This document shows, in pieces, positions 1 through 6,607 of a stretch of 9,811 nucleotides of DNA. The notes beneath the pieces are model-generated. The model was not told where the DNA came from, did not search any database, and saw only the letters and a program-made list of their open reading frames with translations. Source of the stretch: JAJPXC01 sp964562375 (GTDB lineage: Bacteria > Bacteroidota > Bacteroidia > Bacteroidales > Muribaculaceae). Every line of letters begins with the position of its first letter. The first letter of the stretch is position 1. The position numbers were made by a program, and so were the translations under genes. Location of the stretch: the NCBI GenBank assembly GCA_964562375.1, contig CAZLSW010000098.1, positions 1-9,811 on the forward strand, given 5' to 3'.

Positions 1-59
1 CCGTGACCATCGTCCTGGAACTCGATGGAGGCACCTGTGTCGGCACCTACACCCCGTGA
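1..59 (+). CDS. 3' end of an upstream gene (partial)
   Basis: An open frame enters from the left edge and ends at a TGA at 57-59. The last residues read VTIVLELDGGTCVGTYTP. The codons are GC-rich in third positions, like those of the RHS core that follows. Alternating beta-type residues suggest a beta-strand C-terminus, but too little is present to assign a family. Reading this frame as coding is an inference from composition and frame, since the start lies outside the window. Confidence 0.45.
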   Translation, partial: VTIVLELDGGTCVGTYTP

Positions 60-130
60 CACCCCCTCCCCTAATTTAATTCCATGAAAGCATTGTTTAT
101 TCGAATTAGCGATTTACTAAGCAAGACTCC

Positions 131-177
131 CCAGCTGGTATCATGAGCCCCGGATGGCGGTCGAGGATACCAGCTGG
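131..177. repeat. perfect 12-bp inverted repeat with 23-nt loop
   Basis: CCAGCTGGTATC at 131-142 is the exact reverse complement of GATACCAGCTGG at 166-177. The arms themselves begin with the palindrome CCAGCTGG. The structure lies 72 bp after the upstream stop codon and about 120 bp before the RHS start. No T-run follows either arm, so it is a poor intrinsic terminator. It could be a transcript hairpin, a protein-binding site or a recombination site. Nothing else in the window repeats it. Confidence 0.6.
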
Positions 178-246
178 ACCAAACCACGGTACCCATCCGC
201 GATATAACTTGTCTGAAACATTTCACCTAATATCGATAATTTTAAC

Positions 247-254
247 TACTTTTG
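247..254 (+). promoter_or_regulatory. possible -7 promoter element for the RHS gene
   Basis: TACTTTTG matches the Bacteroidetes primary-sigma -7 consensus TAnnTTTG and lies in an AT-rich stretch about 47 bp before the chosen RHS start. No clear TTTG -33 element sits at the usual 19-21 bp spacing; TTTC at 221-224 is the nearest. The call is therefore moderate to weak. Confidence 0.4.
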
Positions 255-300
255 CGATAACGATACCCATGGATTATGTCGCTTGCTTGAATCCCGCGCC

Positions 301-3300
301 ATGAGAATAACCACACTGATAAAAACACTTGACTTGCGGCCGCTGCTTGCGGCCGTGACGGCGGTATGCGCTCCGGCGAGCCTCCACGCCGAGACGTGGG
401 GCAACCGCACGCTGTCGTGGTCGCCAAAGGACGGCTCAGCCGTGTTCAACGAGGAGGACCCGGGGATGATCGTCCTGGCCGAGCATGTCGACGCCCTGGG
501 ATACCCGAGGATGACGGTCACCGGCGCGCCGGGCTCGTCGCTGGCCGACGTGGCGACGCTCCACGGCCGCGACGGCCGCGGCCACGCCGTCAGGGAATGG
601 CTCCCCGTGCCCGCGTCGGGCGGATTCTGGCGATACCCCTCCACCACCGATGTCACCGGCGCCGCCTCGGCTTTCTACGGGGACTCGCGCCCCTACTCTA
701 CGGCCGATTACGAGCCGGGGGCGATGGGGCGCCCCACAAGCATGCAAGGCCCGGGATCGGCATGGGGGACAAGGGCGAAGACCACGGCCTACAGCGCCAA
801 CAAGGCGGGTACGTCGTCCTCCACCGGCAGCGCCGACGAGCTGGCCTGCCTGATGATCAAGATGAGCGCCTCGGGCACGCTCTCGGTGCCGTCCTGCTTC
901 CCAGAAGGGCGCCTGCGGGTCACCCGGGTCGAGGACGAGGACGGACGCGCCGCGTTGACATTCACCGACAACGCCGGTCGCGTAGCGCTTGAGCGCAAGG
1001 TCCTGGCGTCGGGAACCTTTCTCGACACCTACAGCGTGTACGACCACCGCGGCGACCTGCGCTACGTCTTCCCGCCAAACACCATAGTCTCCCGGGGGAT
1101 GCCCCACGCCCTTCTGCGCCAGGAGGCCTCCGACAAGGGGTGGATATTCGATTACGACGTCAACCACCGCCCCGTCGCCGTGAAGGCCCCGGGAATCGCG
1201 GAGGTCTATACGGTGTACGACGCCTGGGGGCGAGTGATCATGACGCAGGACGGCGTCCAGCGCTCCTCCGACCGGTGGACCGTCACCAAATACGACCGCC
1301 GGGGACGCCCCGCGCTCGAGGGACTCGTCACCCTGGCCGGCGCCACCCGCGAGTCGCTGCAGGCGCTGTACGCCGACTCCCTCCTCGTCGAGAGCCGTTA
1401 CACCCAGCCACGGTACGGATGGCTCGGATACACCAACGCCTGCGGGCCCTCGGGCCTGACCCCCTACCGAGCGTGGTACTACGACGACTACGACTTTTAC
1501 CCCAACCCCAATCCCGAGAGCTACCTCCTGGGGGCGCGCGACCTCTCCTTGGCGCTGCCCGGGCAGGGGATGTGCACGGGATGGGCCGTGAAGTGGGACG
1601 ACACTTATGTCGTGGGTGCCGCCATGTACGACCACTCCGGCCGCCCCCTGGCGCAAGCCGAGATCGGATACCCCGACTGCGACTGGCAGGTGGTGGAGCG
1701 GATCGCCTACGACTTCCGCGGAAACCCCACCACAAAATGGCTCACCCTGATAGACCCAGCCATTATAGCAGACACAGTCAAGAAGGCCACCTATACCTAC
1801 GCCTACGACGACCTCGACCGACTGACATCCCTGAGGATAAAGGTGGAGGGCCAAGGCGAGCGCACGATTCTCGCCAACGCCTACGACCCGGTGGGACGCC
1901 TCGCGTTCTCGCGAATGGGGGCGCTGACCGTCGACCGCGGATACGACATCCGGGGCAACCTCGCATCCGTGTCGTCCCCCGCCTTCTCCCAGACCGCCCA
2001 CTACGGGCCAAACCCCGTCGACCCCTCCAAGCCCTGCTACGGCGGATTCGTCGCCGCCACGGTCGACTCGCTCGCCGCCGAGGGGCGCTCCCACTCCACG
2101 GCCTACGCCTACGACAACGCCGGCCGCCTGCTGTCAGCCCTGGAGACCGGCGACCTTTCCGCCGCCCTTAACGAGACTTTCGCCTACGACAACGCCTCCA
2201 ACGTCACCGCACTCGCCCGCTCTTACGGATCCGAGGACGTCCAGCGCGCACTTGTCACCTACAGCCGCAACCGCCCCGTGGCCGTCGTCGACTCCTCCAC
2301 GGCCGCCCTCTCGGGCGTGATACCCCGATTCCCCGCCAACGAGGAGGGGTACTCGGGATTCTCCCATGACGACAACGGGCGCCTGACCGCCGACCCCACC
2401 CGGGGGATAACCTCCATAACCTACCGCGACTGGGGGAACCTCGTCAAGCGGGTCACATTCGGCTCCGGCTCCACAATCGACTACGACTACCGCCCCGACG
2501 GCGCCCTCGCCAGCCGCAAGTACACGGCCCGGATCGGCTCAACAATCGTCCCGTTTGACCCCGCCGACCCCGGGATCTCCGCCATGTCGGAGACCCTGGT
2601 CGAGCGGCCGGCGCTGACCTACACCCGCTCCCGCGTTTACCGCGGGCCCTGGGAGCTCACGCCCGAGGGGCGCCTGATCCTCCACACCCCCGCCGGCGTC
2701 TACGACGTCGACTCGGGGCGACACTACTGGCACCTGGCCGACCGCCTGGGGCACGTCCGCGCCGTGGTCGGCGAGGACGGCGCCGCCGTGCAGGCCACCC
2801 GCTACTTCGCCTCGGGCGTGCCTGTCGACGTGGCCGTCGCCGCGAGCGGCGCCACCGCCAACGACCGCCGGGCCGAGGCCCTGCCATGGATCGCCGACGA
2901 GGGCCTCTACTGGCTCGACAACGCCGCCCGCCAGCGCGACCCCCTGCTCTGCCGATTCATCACCCCAGACCCCCTCGCTGCCAAGTACCCCTCCCTCTCC
3001 CCATACTCCATGCTCGCCGCAAACCCCGTAAATTGTATTGACAACGAAGGACGAGACGTGTGTGTATTAAATAAAGGTCAAGAGACCATCGGCCATATGG
3101 GACTATTGGTGCAAAATGAACAAGGGAAATGGTCTTACTATTCCATCAATGGAATTAACATGAATATCCCTCTCACCAACACATTTGTTGGAGGCAGGAG
3201 GAAGAATGAGTATAATGTAGGGAGTTGGGACTCCCCAGAAGACTTCCTGTCCTCAGATTTTAATCGAACCGGGGATAAAGAAGATTACACTGTGGATTAT

Positions 3301-3630
3301 TATGAGTATCAGGAAGGTTTAATCCTTGACACCACACCAGAACAAGACAAAATCATAAGCGATACTTTCACGAACATTGGTGAAACCACGGAATATAACC
3401 CCATGAATAACAATTGCGCAACTACAGTAGCCAAAAGTTTAGAGGCCGCCGGAGTGAATGTCCCTCATCCCAGCCTTAAGATAACCGATGCGTTACCTAG
3501 CTCCCCGTTCAAAACAGCACTTTCAATAATCAAGCCAAATTTAAAGATTGATTTTTCAATACAGCCTAAGACTCAGTTCAACGCACTTCGCGAAAGGTAT
3601 GGCGATGCACAATATATCACAAAACCATAA
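301..3630 (+). CDS. RHS-repeat polymorphic toxin protein with Sec signal and permuted NlpC/papain-like C-terminal tip
   Basis: A 1109-aa secreted RHS protein, predicted to form the hollow RHS shell that encloses and delivers a C-terminal toxin to competing cells. Residues 1-30 (MRITTLIKTL...SLHA, then ETW) look like a Sec signal peptide, which is why the ATG at 301 is preferred to the in-frame TTG at 283. Residues about 31-260 resemble the N-terminal region of Bacteroidetes RHS proteins (DUF6443 type). Residues about 300-790 carry many YDxxGR-type repeats (YDAWGR, YDRRGR, YDHSGR, YDDLDR, YDPVGR, YDNAGR). The conserved core end includes YWHLADRLGHVRAVV (809-823), then DPLLCRF and NPVNCIDNEG (908-917). 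DNA is strongly GC-rich up to about 3032 and AT-richer after it, marking the swapped tip. Two membrane-protein genes follow as likely immunity genes. RHS identity is very secure; the tip function is inferred. No secretion-system adaptor domain was recognised. Confidence 0.93.
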   Translation: MRITTLIKTLDLRPLLAAVTAVCAPASLHAETWGNRTLSWSPKDGSAVFNEEDPGMIVLAEHVDALGYPRMTVTGAPGSSLADVATLHGRDGRGHAVREWLPVPASGGFWRYPSTTDVTGAASAFYGDSRPYSTADYEPGAMGRPTSMQGPGSAWGTRAKTTAYSANKAGTSSSTGSADELACLMIKMSASGTLSVPSCFPEGRLRVTRVEDEDGRAALTFTDNAGRVALERKVLASGTFLDTYSVYDHRGDLRYVFPPNTIVSRGMPHALLRQEASDKGWIFDYDVNHRPVAVKAPGIAEVYTVYDAWGRVIMTQDGVQRSSDRWTVTKYDRRGRPALEGLVTLAGATRESLQALYADSLLVESRYTQPRYGWLGYTNACGPSGLTPYRAWYYDDYDFYPNPNPESYLLGARDLSLALPGQGMCTGWAVKWDDTYVVGAAMYDHSGRPLAQAEIGYPDCDWQVVERIAYDFRGNPTTKWLTLIDPAIIADTVKKATYTYAYDDLDRLTSLRIKVEGQGERTILANAYDPVGRLAFSRMGALTVDRGYDIRGNLASVSSPAFSQTAHYGPNPVDPSKPCYGGFVAATVDSLAAEGRSHSTAYAYDNAGRLLSALETGDLSAALNETFAYDNASNVTALARSYGSEDVQRALVTYSRNRPVAVVDSSTAALSGVIPRFPANEEGYSGFSHDDNGRLTADPTRGITSITYRDWGNLVKRVTFGSGSTIDYDYRPDGALASRKYTARIGSTIVPFDPADPGISAMSETLVERPALTYTRSRVYRGPWELTPEGRLILHTPAGVYDVDSGRHYWHLADRLGHVRAVVGEDGAAVQATRYFASGVPVDVAVAASGATANDRRAEALPWIADEGLYWLDNAARQRDPLLCRFITPDPLAAKYPSLSPYSMLAANPVNCIDNEGRDVCVLNKGQETIGHMGLLVQNEQGKWSYYSINGINMNIPLTNTFVGGRRKNEYNVGSWDSPEDFLSSDFNRTGDKEDYTVDYYEYQEGLILDTTPEQDKIISDTFTNIGETTEYNPMNNNCATTVAKSLEAAGVNVPHPSLKITDALPSSPFKTALSIIKPNLKIDFSIQPKTQFNALRERYGDAQYITKP
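3058..3627 (+). other. C-terminal toxin tip of the RHS protein: possible permuted NlpC/P60 (LRAT/PPPDE-like) cysteine enzyme
   Basis: Residues about 920-1109 are unrelated to the RHS core. Two landmarks stand out: a histidine in GHMGLLVQN (His932), followed by strand-like segments (WSYYSI), and a cysteine in YNPMNNNCATTVAKSLEAAGV (Cys1039) at the start of a helix. The order His-strand then NNC-helix is that of circularly permuted papain-fold families such as LRAT, PPPDE and DUF4105, where His precedes the catalytic Cys. This is motif reading by eye, not a profile match. Members of this fold include peptidases, deamidases, acyltransferases and phospholipases, so the substrate is open. The last 50 residues show no recognisable feature. 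Confidence 0.5.
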
Positions 3631-3634
3631 TACC

Positions 3635-3940
3635 ATGCATTCCCAGTCCCCCAGACATAACAGGCACAGGTTTACGAAGTCAATAACCCAATTTTTGTTT
3701 GGAGCTATTATCTTTGTGGTGTCGTGCGCCAATATAACAGCTTTGTGTTGGGAACACCCGCTTCTGTTTATCTTTCTTAATTTGCCTCTGTCATTCCTAT
3801 TGTTTTGCGCCATATTGTTGTGGAATCATGTGGCATTGGAAAAATTATCGTCCCGGAAGGGCGCAGTAATAGCCGATATTCTTTATATAATCCTCACGCA
3901 ATCTCTCATCTTCCTACTCCTCTACTATAAATATGGATAG
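3635..3940 (+). CDS. small three-helix membrane protein, probable immunity protein to the RHS tip
   Basis: The product is about 101 aa. Three hydrophobic segments at residues about 17-38, 42-62 and 77-98 predict an integral inner-membrane protein, with a basic N-terminus (RHNRHR). The start at 3635 leaves 4 bp after the toxin stop codon, the same gap seen in the second toxin-immunity pair. In-frame ATGs at 3599, 3605 and 3548 would overlap the toxin gene and add a hydrophilic extension. The stop overlaps the next gene's start by 8 bp, so the two are co-transcribed and probably translationally coupled. The motif WNHVALEK (63-70), with DIL 18 residues after the W, recurs in the next gene. Position directly after a polymorphic toxin is the main argument for immunity; no named family was recognised. 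Confidence 0.7.
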   Translation: MHSQSPRHNRHRFTKSITQFLFGAIIFVVSCANITALCWEHPLLFIFLNLPLSFLLFCAILLWNHVALEKLSSRKGAVIADILYIILTQSLIFLLLYYKYG

Positions 3941-4265
3941 AATTAACCCCAAAGCCTTAAAAGCCTTAAAAGGCGGGGCTACAATCATAATTTCTATGAT
4001 GATTACAGCGGGAATCTTTCTCTGCGTATATGCATTCTTTTATATTGGTAAATTTGATAGCGATCAACAAAACGAAGAGACGAAGATCGCTTTCGGATTA
4101 AACTGGATTTTCTACGGACTAGGATTATTATTGTACTGCTTATGGCTGACATGGAACCATTTAACCCTTGAACGCCACATCGGGAAGTGCATGGCGCTGA
4201 CGTTGGATATACTCATTGTGTTAATTATAATAGCCATTTGCATTAATGCGACTCCATGGCTCTAA
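3933..4265 (+). CDS. second small membrane protein, paralogue of the preceding gene, probable immunity protein
   Basis: This 110-aa protein begins in the 8-bp overlap ATGGATAG with the preceding gene. Three hydrophobic segments lie at residues about 15-38, 53-75 and 86-107, with an acidic loop (KFDSDQQNEETK, 40-51) between the first two. WNHLTLER (74-81) and DIL (92-94) align without gaps with WNHVALEK and DIL in the upstream protein, so the two genes look like an old tandem duplication that has diverged strongly. They may form a hetero-oligomer. Alternatively, one may protect against the present tip and the other against a tip that has been replaced. No known family name can be given. Confidence 0.7.
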   Translation: MDRINPKALKALKGGATIIISMMITAGIFLCVYAFFYIGKFDSDQQNEETKIAFGLNWIFYGLGLLLYCLWLTWNHLTLERHIGKCMALTLDILIVLIIIAICINATPWL

Positions 4266-4275
4266 TGTATAACCT

Positions 4276-5055
4276 ATGGCAAATCTGAATATGGGTACCC
4301 TCTCTTACTCTAGCGCACAGACTGTGGTGAACGTGGCCGCCGCCCGCCAGCGCGACCCCCTGCTCTGCCGCTTCACCACCCCCGACCCCCTCGCCGCCAA
4401 ATTCCCATCCCTCTCCCCCTACTCCATGCTCGCCGCCAACCCCGTAAACCTGGTAGACCCGTCCGGGGAAGCATGGGAACCTATTAAGAATGGTTGCGAA
4501 CTAGTCGGTTTTGGTTGGGTTGATTCCAAACTCTCTTATGGAGATGACGGAAAACTCCATCCAGGCTTGTACGAGCAAGCGATTTTATTTACATCTCTTG
4601 GCGCTGAAGGACAGACTTTTGATCCAGACTCCGATTTCAATATGGGAACATCTACAGCTATCGTTTACAAGGAAGATGGTTCCACCGAGGAATATGAGGC
4701 TTGCACATACCCCTCGGACTTAGAAGCATACCCAACTATTCCTCCAGGCCTATACGAAGCGCAAGTTGGCAAGCACAACAATCAATATGCTGCCCTACGC
4801 ATGTCAGATGTAGGGACAAAAAACTTTAGCAATTCAAGCATCGAGTTAGGACAGCCAAACCCTGCGGCTAAAGATCGAACCACTGCTGTTGGTATAAATA
4901 TCCATAAAGACGGTGTGAACAATCTAACTGGAAAGACTACGCAAAATAAGCCAGTTTCTGCTGGATGTTTCTTGATTAACAATAAACAATGGAACTCATT
5001 TATGAGCAACTTCAAAAACACAAAACAAGTGATTGGAGTGGGAGTACAAAGATAG
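4276..5055 (+). CDS. orphan RHS tip cassette with L,D-transpeptidase-like (YkuD-type) toxin domain
   Basis: A 259-aa frame with three parts. Residues 1-20 (MANLNMGTLSYSSAQTVVNV) are not RHS. Residues about 21-58 (AARQRDPLLCRF...NPVNLVDPSG) repeat the conserved RHS core end almost exactly. Residues about 59-259 are a new toxin domain. It contains IPPGLYEA (about residue 156), a common opening of YkuD-like domains, and His210 in INIHKDG followed 17 residues later by SAGC (Ser228-Gly230-Cys231). That matches the H-x(14-17)-[ST]-x-G-C active-site signature of L,D-transpeptidases, with Ala in place of the common His. DUF5675-like domains share a related pattern. The signal peptide, the N-terminal domain and the RHS repeats are all missing, so by itself it should not be exported or delivered; it is best read as a reserve tip. 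The frame is intact and begins 10 bp after the immunity genes. Low-level expression of a cytosolic protein cannot be excluded. Confidence 0.75.
   Translation: MANLNMGTLSYSSAQTVVNVAAARQRDPLLCRFTTPDPLAAKFPSLSPYSMLAANPVNLVDPSGEAWEPIKNGCELVGFGWVDSKLSYGDDGKLHPGLYEQAILFTSLGAEGQTFDPDSDFNMGTSTAIVYKEDGSTEEYEACTYPSDLEAYPTIPPGLYEAQVGKHNNQYAALRMSDVGTKNFSNSSIELGQPNPAAKDRTTAVGINIHKDGVNNLTGKTTQNKPVSAGCFLINNKQWNSFMSNFKNTKQVIGVGVQR
4338..4448 (+). repeat. displaced copy of the RHS core end (copy of 2922-3032)
   Basis: The 111 bp here align without gaps to 2922-3032 of the intact RHS gene at a constant offset of 1416, with about nine mismatches by my count. The similarity stops at the same base in both copies, just after the NPVN-coding CCCGTAAA, where the two toxin tips diverge. 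The block is in the reading frame of both genes and provides the homology for exchanging tips. Confidence 0.9.
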
Positions 5056-5059
5056 AATC

Positions 5060-6139
5060 ATGAACCGGAGCATATATTTTTTAATCATGTCAATCCTGAC
5101 ATCGGCGTTTTGCACTCTAGATTCTATGCCACCCTCAAACTTACCCCATCCTCGATGGTTATCGGTTTCGACAGGGAATTTGGCATCGATTTCGACATTG
5201 CTTACAGACTCCATAAATGGATTCTCCCCTGCTCAGCCAGTGCGCCATCATACCCAAGATACCCTTGCCTCCATTATTCGATCTTATTTGGCCGAACTGC
5301 CTACAGACACGGCTACAATCTGCTTTATCAATCTTGCACATTGCGGCTCTTTATGGTATGTGTCAGAGATATCTGAGGTCAGCGCCATCACCATATTATC
5401 CTATAACGATTACGATGCTGAAAGTTGCGATGATTGGATTAATCGGGCTGACCTACATCTTGGCTTATATGTTGAGTTTTCCCCTTTGGGGAGTATATGC
5501 ACCAAAGGATTCATACTTTATACCGATATATGTGGCTACTTAAATGACTCAACGGCATTCCCTATAGGAATATGGGAGCATTATGATCCATTAGGCAACA
5601 TCCAGTATCATGTAGAATACCCATCGGTATGTGTGAATCACGATCCCGATTTAACCCTTCTTACGGAAAACCATCTCCCTACGCCCTTAGCGGCCTCTGA
5701 TTTTTTGTCTATAATATGGAGGGGTAGATCCCTACGAATCGAACGATTTGAAAATGGTCTGCCAAACGGTTTTTGGAAAACCTTCCAAACATTCTCGCAT
5801 ACCACCAATGCAACTGATGACATTCGTCTAACCGGTATGGGTTCCCTTAAGGACGGGTGGCTTACAGACACAATGGAAACCTTTGACCGTGGCCGCAAAA
5901 GATCCCAGTTTAGTCATATTCAACGATGCAGCACCATCGAACGCGCCAATTCCTACTTCCATACCCAAGATGGTGTTTCTATCGCCCTTAGTCAAGGTTT
6001 TTCTACCGACGGCTATCTGACCGAGGAAGGATGGATCGCCTTTTTGGGCGATGATTGTGAACAAGATGTATTGGAAATTGGAGAATGGCGTTACTACAAG
6101 AACGGCCAGATATTAGAAACTCGAAATTGGGATAAGTGA
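5060..6139 (+). CDS. exported MORN_2/YwqK-repeat protein, probable immunity protein for the orphan toxin
   Basis: The ATG at 5060 gives a 359-aa protein starting MNRSIYFLIMSILTSAFC, a typical Sec signal; the in-frame ATG at 5033 would bury this signal behind nine residues and overlap the toxin gene. Cys18 is preceded by Phe, so it is not a good lipobox and type I cleavage is more likely. MORN_2-like G-x-W-x-x-Y-x-x-x-G elements appear at about 168-187 (PIGIWEHYDPLGN), 230-243 (GLPNGFWKTF) and 339-358 (IGEWRYYKNGQILETRNW). Such repeats occur in YwqK-type antitoxins of polymorphic toxins. The gene follows the orphan toxin after 4 bp, and a periplasmic location suits a toxin acting on peptidoglycan. 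Residues 20-165 match nothing I recognise and may be the toxin-binding part. The immunity role is inferred from order, export and repeats. Confidence 0.68.
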   Translation: MNRSIYFLIMSILTSAFCTLDSMPPSNLPHPRWLSVSTGNLASISTLLTDSINGFSPAQPVRHHTQDTLASIIRSYLAELPTDTATICFINLAHCGSLWYVSEISEVSAITILSYNDYDAESCDDWINRADLHLGLYVEFSPLGSICTKGFILYTDICGYLNDSTAFPIGIWEHYDPLGNIQYHVEYPSVCVNHDPDLTLLTENHLPTPLAASDFLSIIWRGRSLRIERFENGLPNGFWKTFQTFSHTTNATDDIRLTGMGSLKDGWLTDTMETFDRGRKRSQFSHIQRCSTIERANSYFHTQDGVSIALSQGFSTDGYLTEEGWIAFLGDDCEQDVLEIGEWRYYKNGQILETRNWDK

Positions 6140-6143
6140 AATC

Positions 6144-6300
6144 TGTACTACTCCCCATTTTTTGGACCGGTTGTGAGAGAACAAAATAATCACTAACTTA
6201 GCAACCGCAATGGCGAAGGAAACCCAAGAGAAGTACAGCGCAGCCTTAGCCTTTAAGGCGCAAGTCGCGTTAGCGGCAGTTCAGAATCAGCTGACAGTCG
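6144..6300 (+). mobile_element. 5' remnant of an IS3-family insertion sequence
   Basis: The stretch begins with TGTACTACTCCCCATTTTTT followed by GGACC, which resembles the TG-starting terminal repeats of IS3-family elements. It continues into an ATG at 6210 with a frame (KYSAALAFKAQVALAAVQ) typical of the helix-turn-helix start of IS3 OrfA. Similarity to a transposase ends near 6300, where RHS core sequence begins. No orfB, right inverted repeat or target duplication is present in the window. The left boundary is an estimate. Confidence 0.55.
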
Positions 6301-6554
6301 CGGAGACCCTGGTCGAGCGGCCGACGCTCACCTACACCCGCTCCCGCGTTTACCGCGGGCCCTGGGAGCTCACGCCCGAGGGGCGCCTGATCCTCCACGC
6401 CCCCGCCGGAGTCTACGACGTCGACTCGGGGCGACACTACTGGCACCTTAACGACCGTCTGGGGCACGTCCGCGCCGTGGTCGGCGAGAACGGCGCCGCC
6501 GTCCAGGCTACGCGCTACAACTCATCCAAATCCACATCCTGCTTATTGCGTTAA
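6210..6554 (+). pseudogene. chimera of IS3 OrfA N-terminus and displaced RHS core fragment
   Basis: A 114-aa frame made of two unrelated pieces. Residues 1-30 resemble the start of an IS3-type transposase OrfA (HTH_Tnp_1 type), with an apparent two-residue insertion (AALAFK where AAFK or AEFK is usual). Residues about 31-103 (TLVERPTLTYTRSRVYRGPW onward to QATRY) reproduce RHS core residues of the intact gene. The last 11 residues, NSSKSTSCLLR, match neither. It lacks a toxin tip and most of both parent proteins, so I read it as recombination debris rather than a functional gene. The junction falls at CGGAG near 6301 and stays in frame, which may be chance. It lies downstream of the second immunity gene and marks the right edge of the RHS locus. 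Confidence 0.7.
6301..6518 (+). repeat. displaced RHS core fragment (copy of 2588-2805)
   Basis: The 218 bp align without gaps to 2588-2805 at a constant offset of 3713, with about twelve mismatches by my count, mostly in third positions. It includes the coding of YWHL-x-DRLGHVRAVV. It covers a part of the core that lies upstream of the part kept in the orphan cassette at 4338-4448, so the two displaced fragments do not overlap and are in inverted order relative to the intact gene. Confidence 0.9.
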
Positions 6555-6607
6555 TGGGTTGGGTTCGCGCGCTTATGCCAATGCGACGCACTAACCCGTG
6601 CATAGAC

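Noticed and set aside
131..177. Intrinsic terminator of the upstream gene
   Set aside because: The hairpin is strong but is followed by ACCAAACC rather than a T-run on either strand.
283..300. TTG start giving a six-residue longer RHS protein
   Set aside because: The ATG at 301 begins directly with a proper signal peptide, and Bacteroidetes genes mostly start with ATG.
436..2094. 552-codon open frame on the minus strand inside the RHS gene
   Set aside because: It is a shadow produced by GC-rich codons of the RHS core: low-complexity Gly/Val-rich translation, no domain, and the plus-strand frame is clearly the coding one.
5110..5543. Overlapping plus-strand frames inside the second immunity gene
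   Set aside because: The frame with the signal peptide and MORN_2-like repeats is the coherent one; the others carry no motif.
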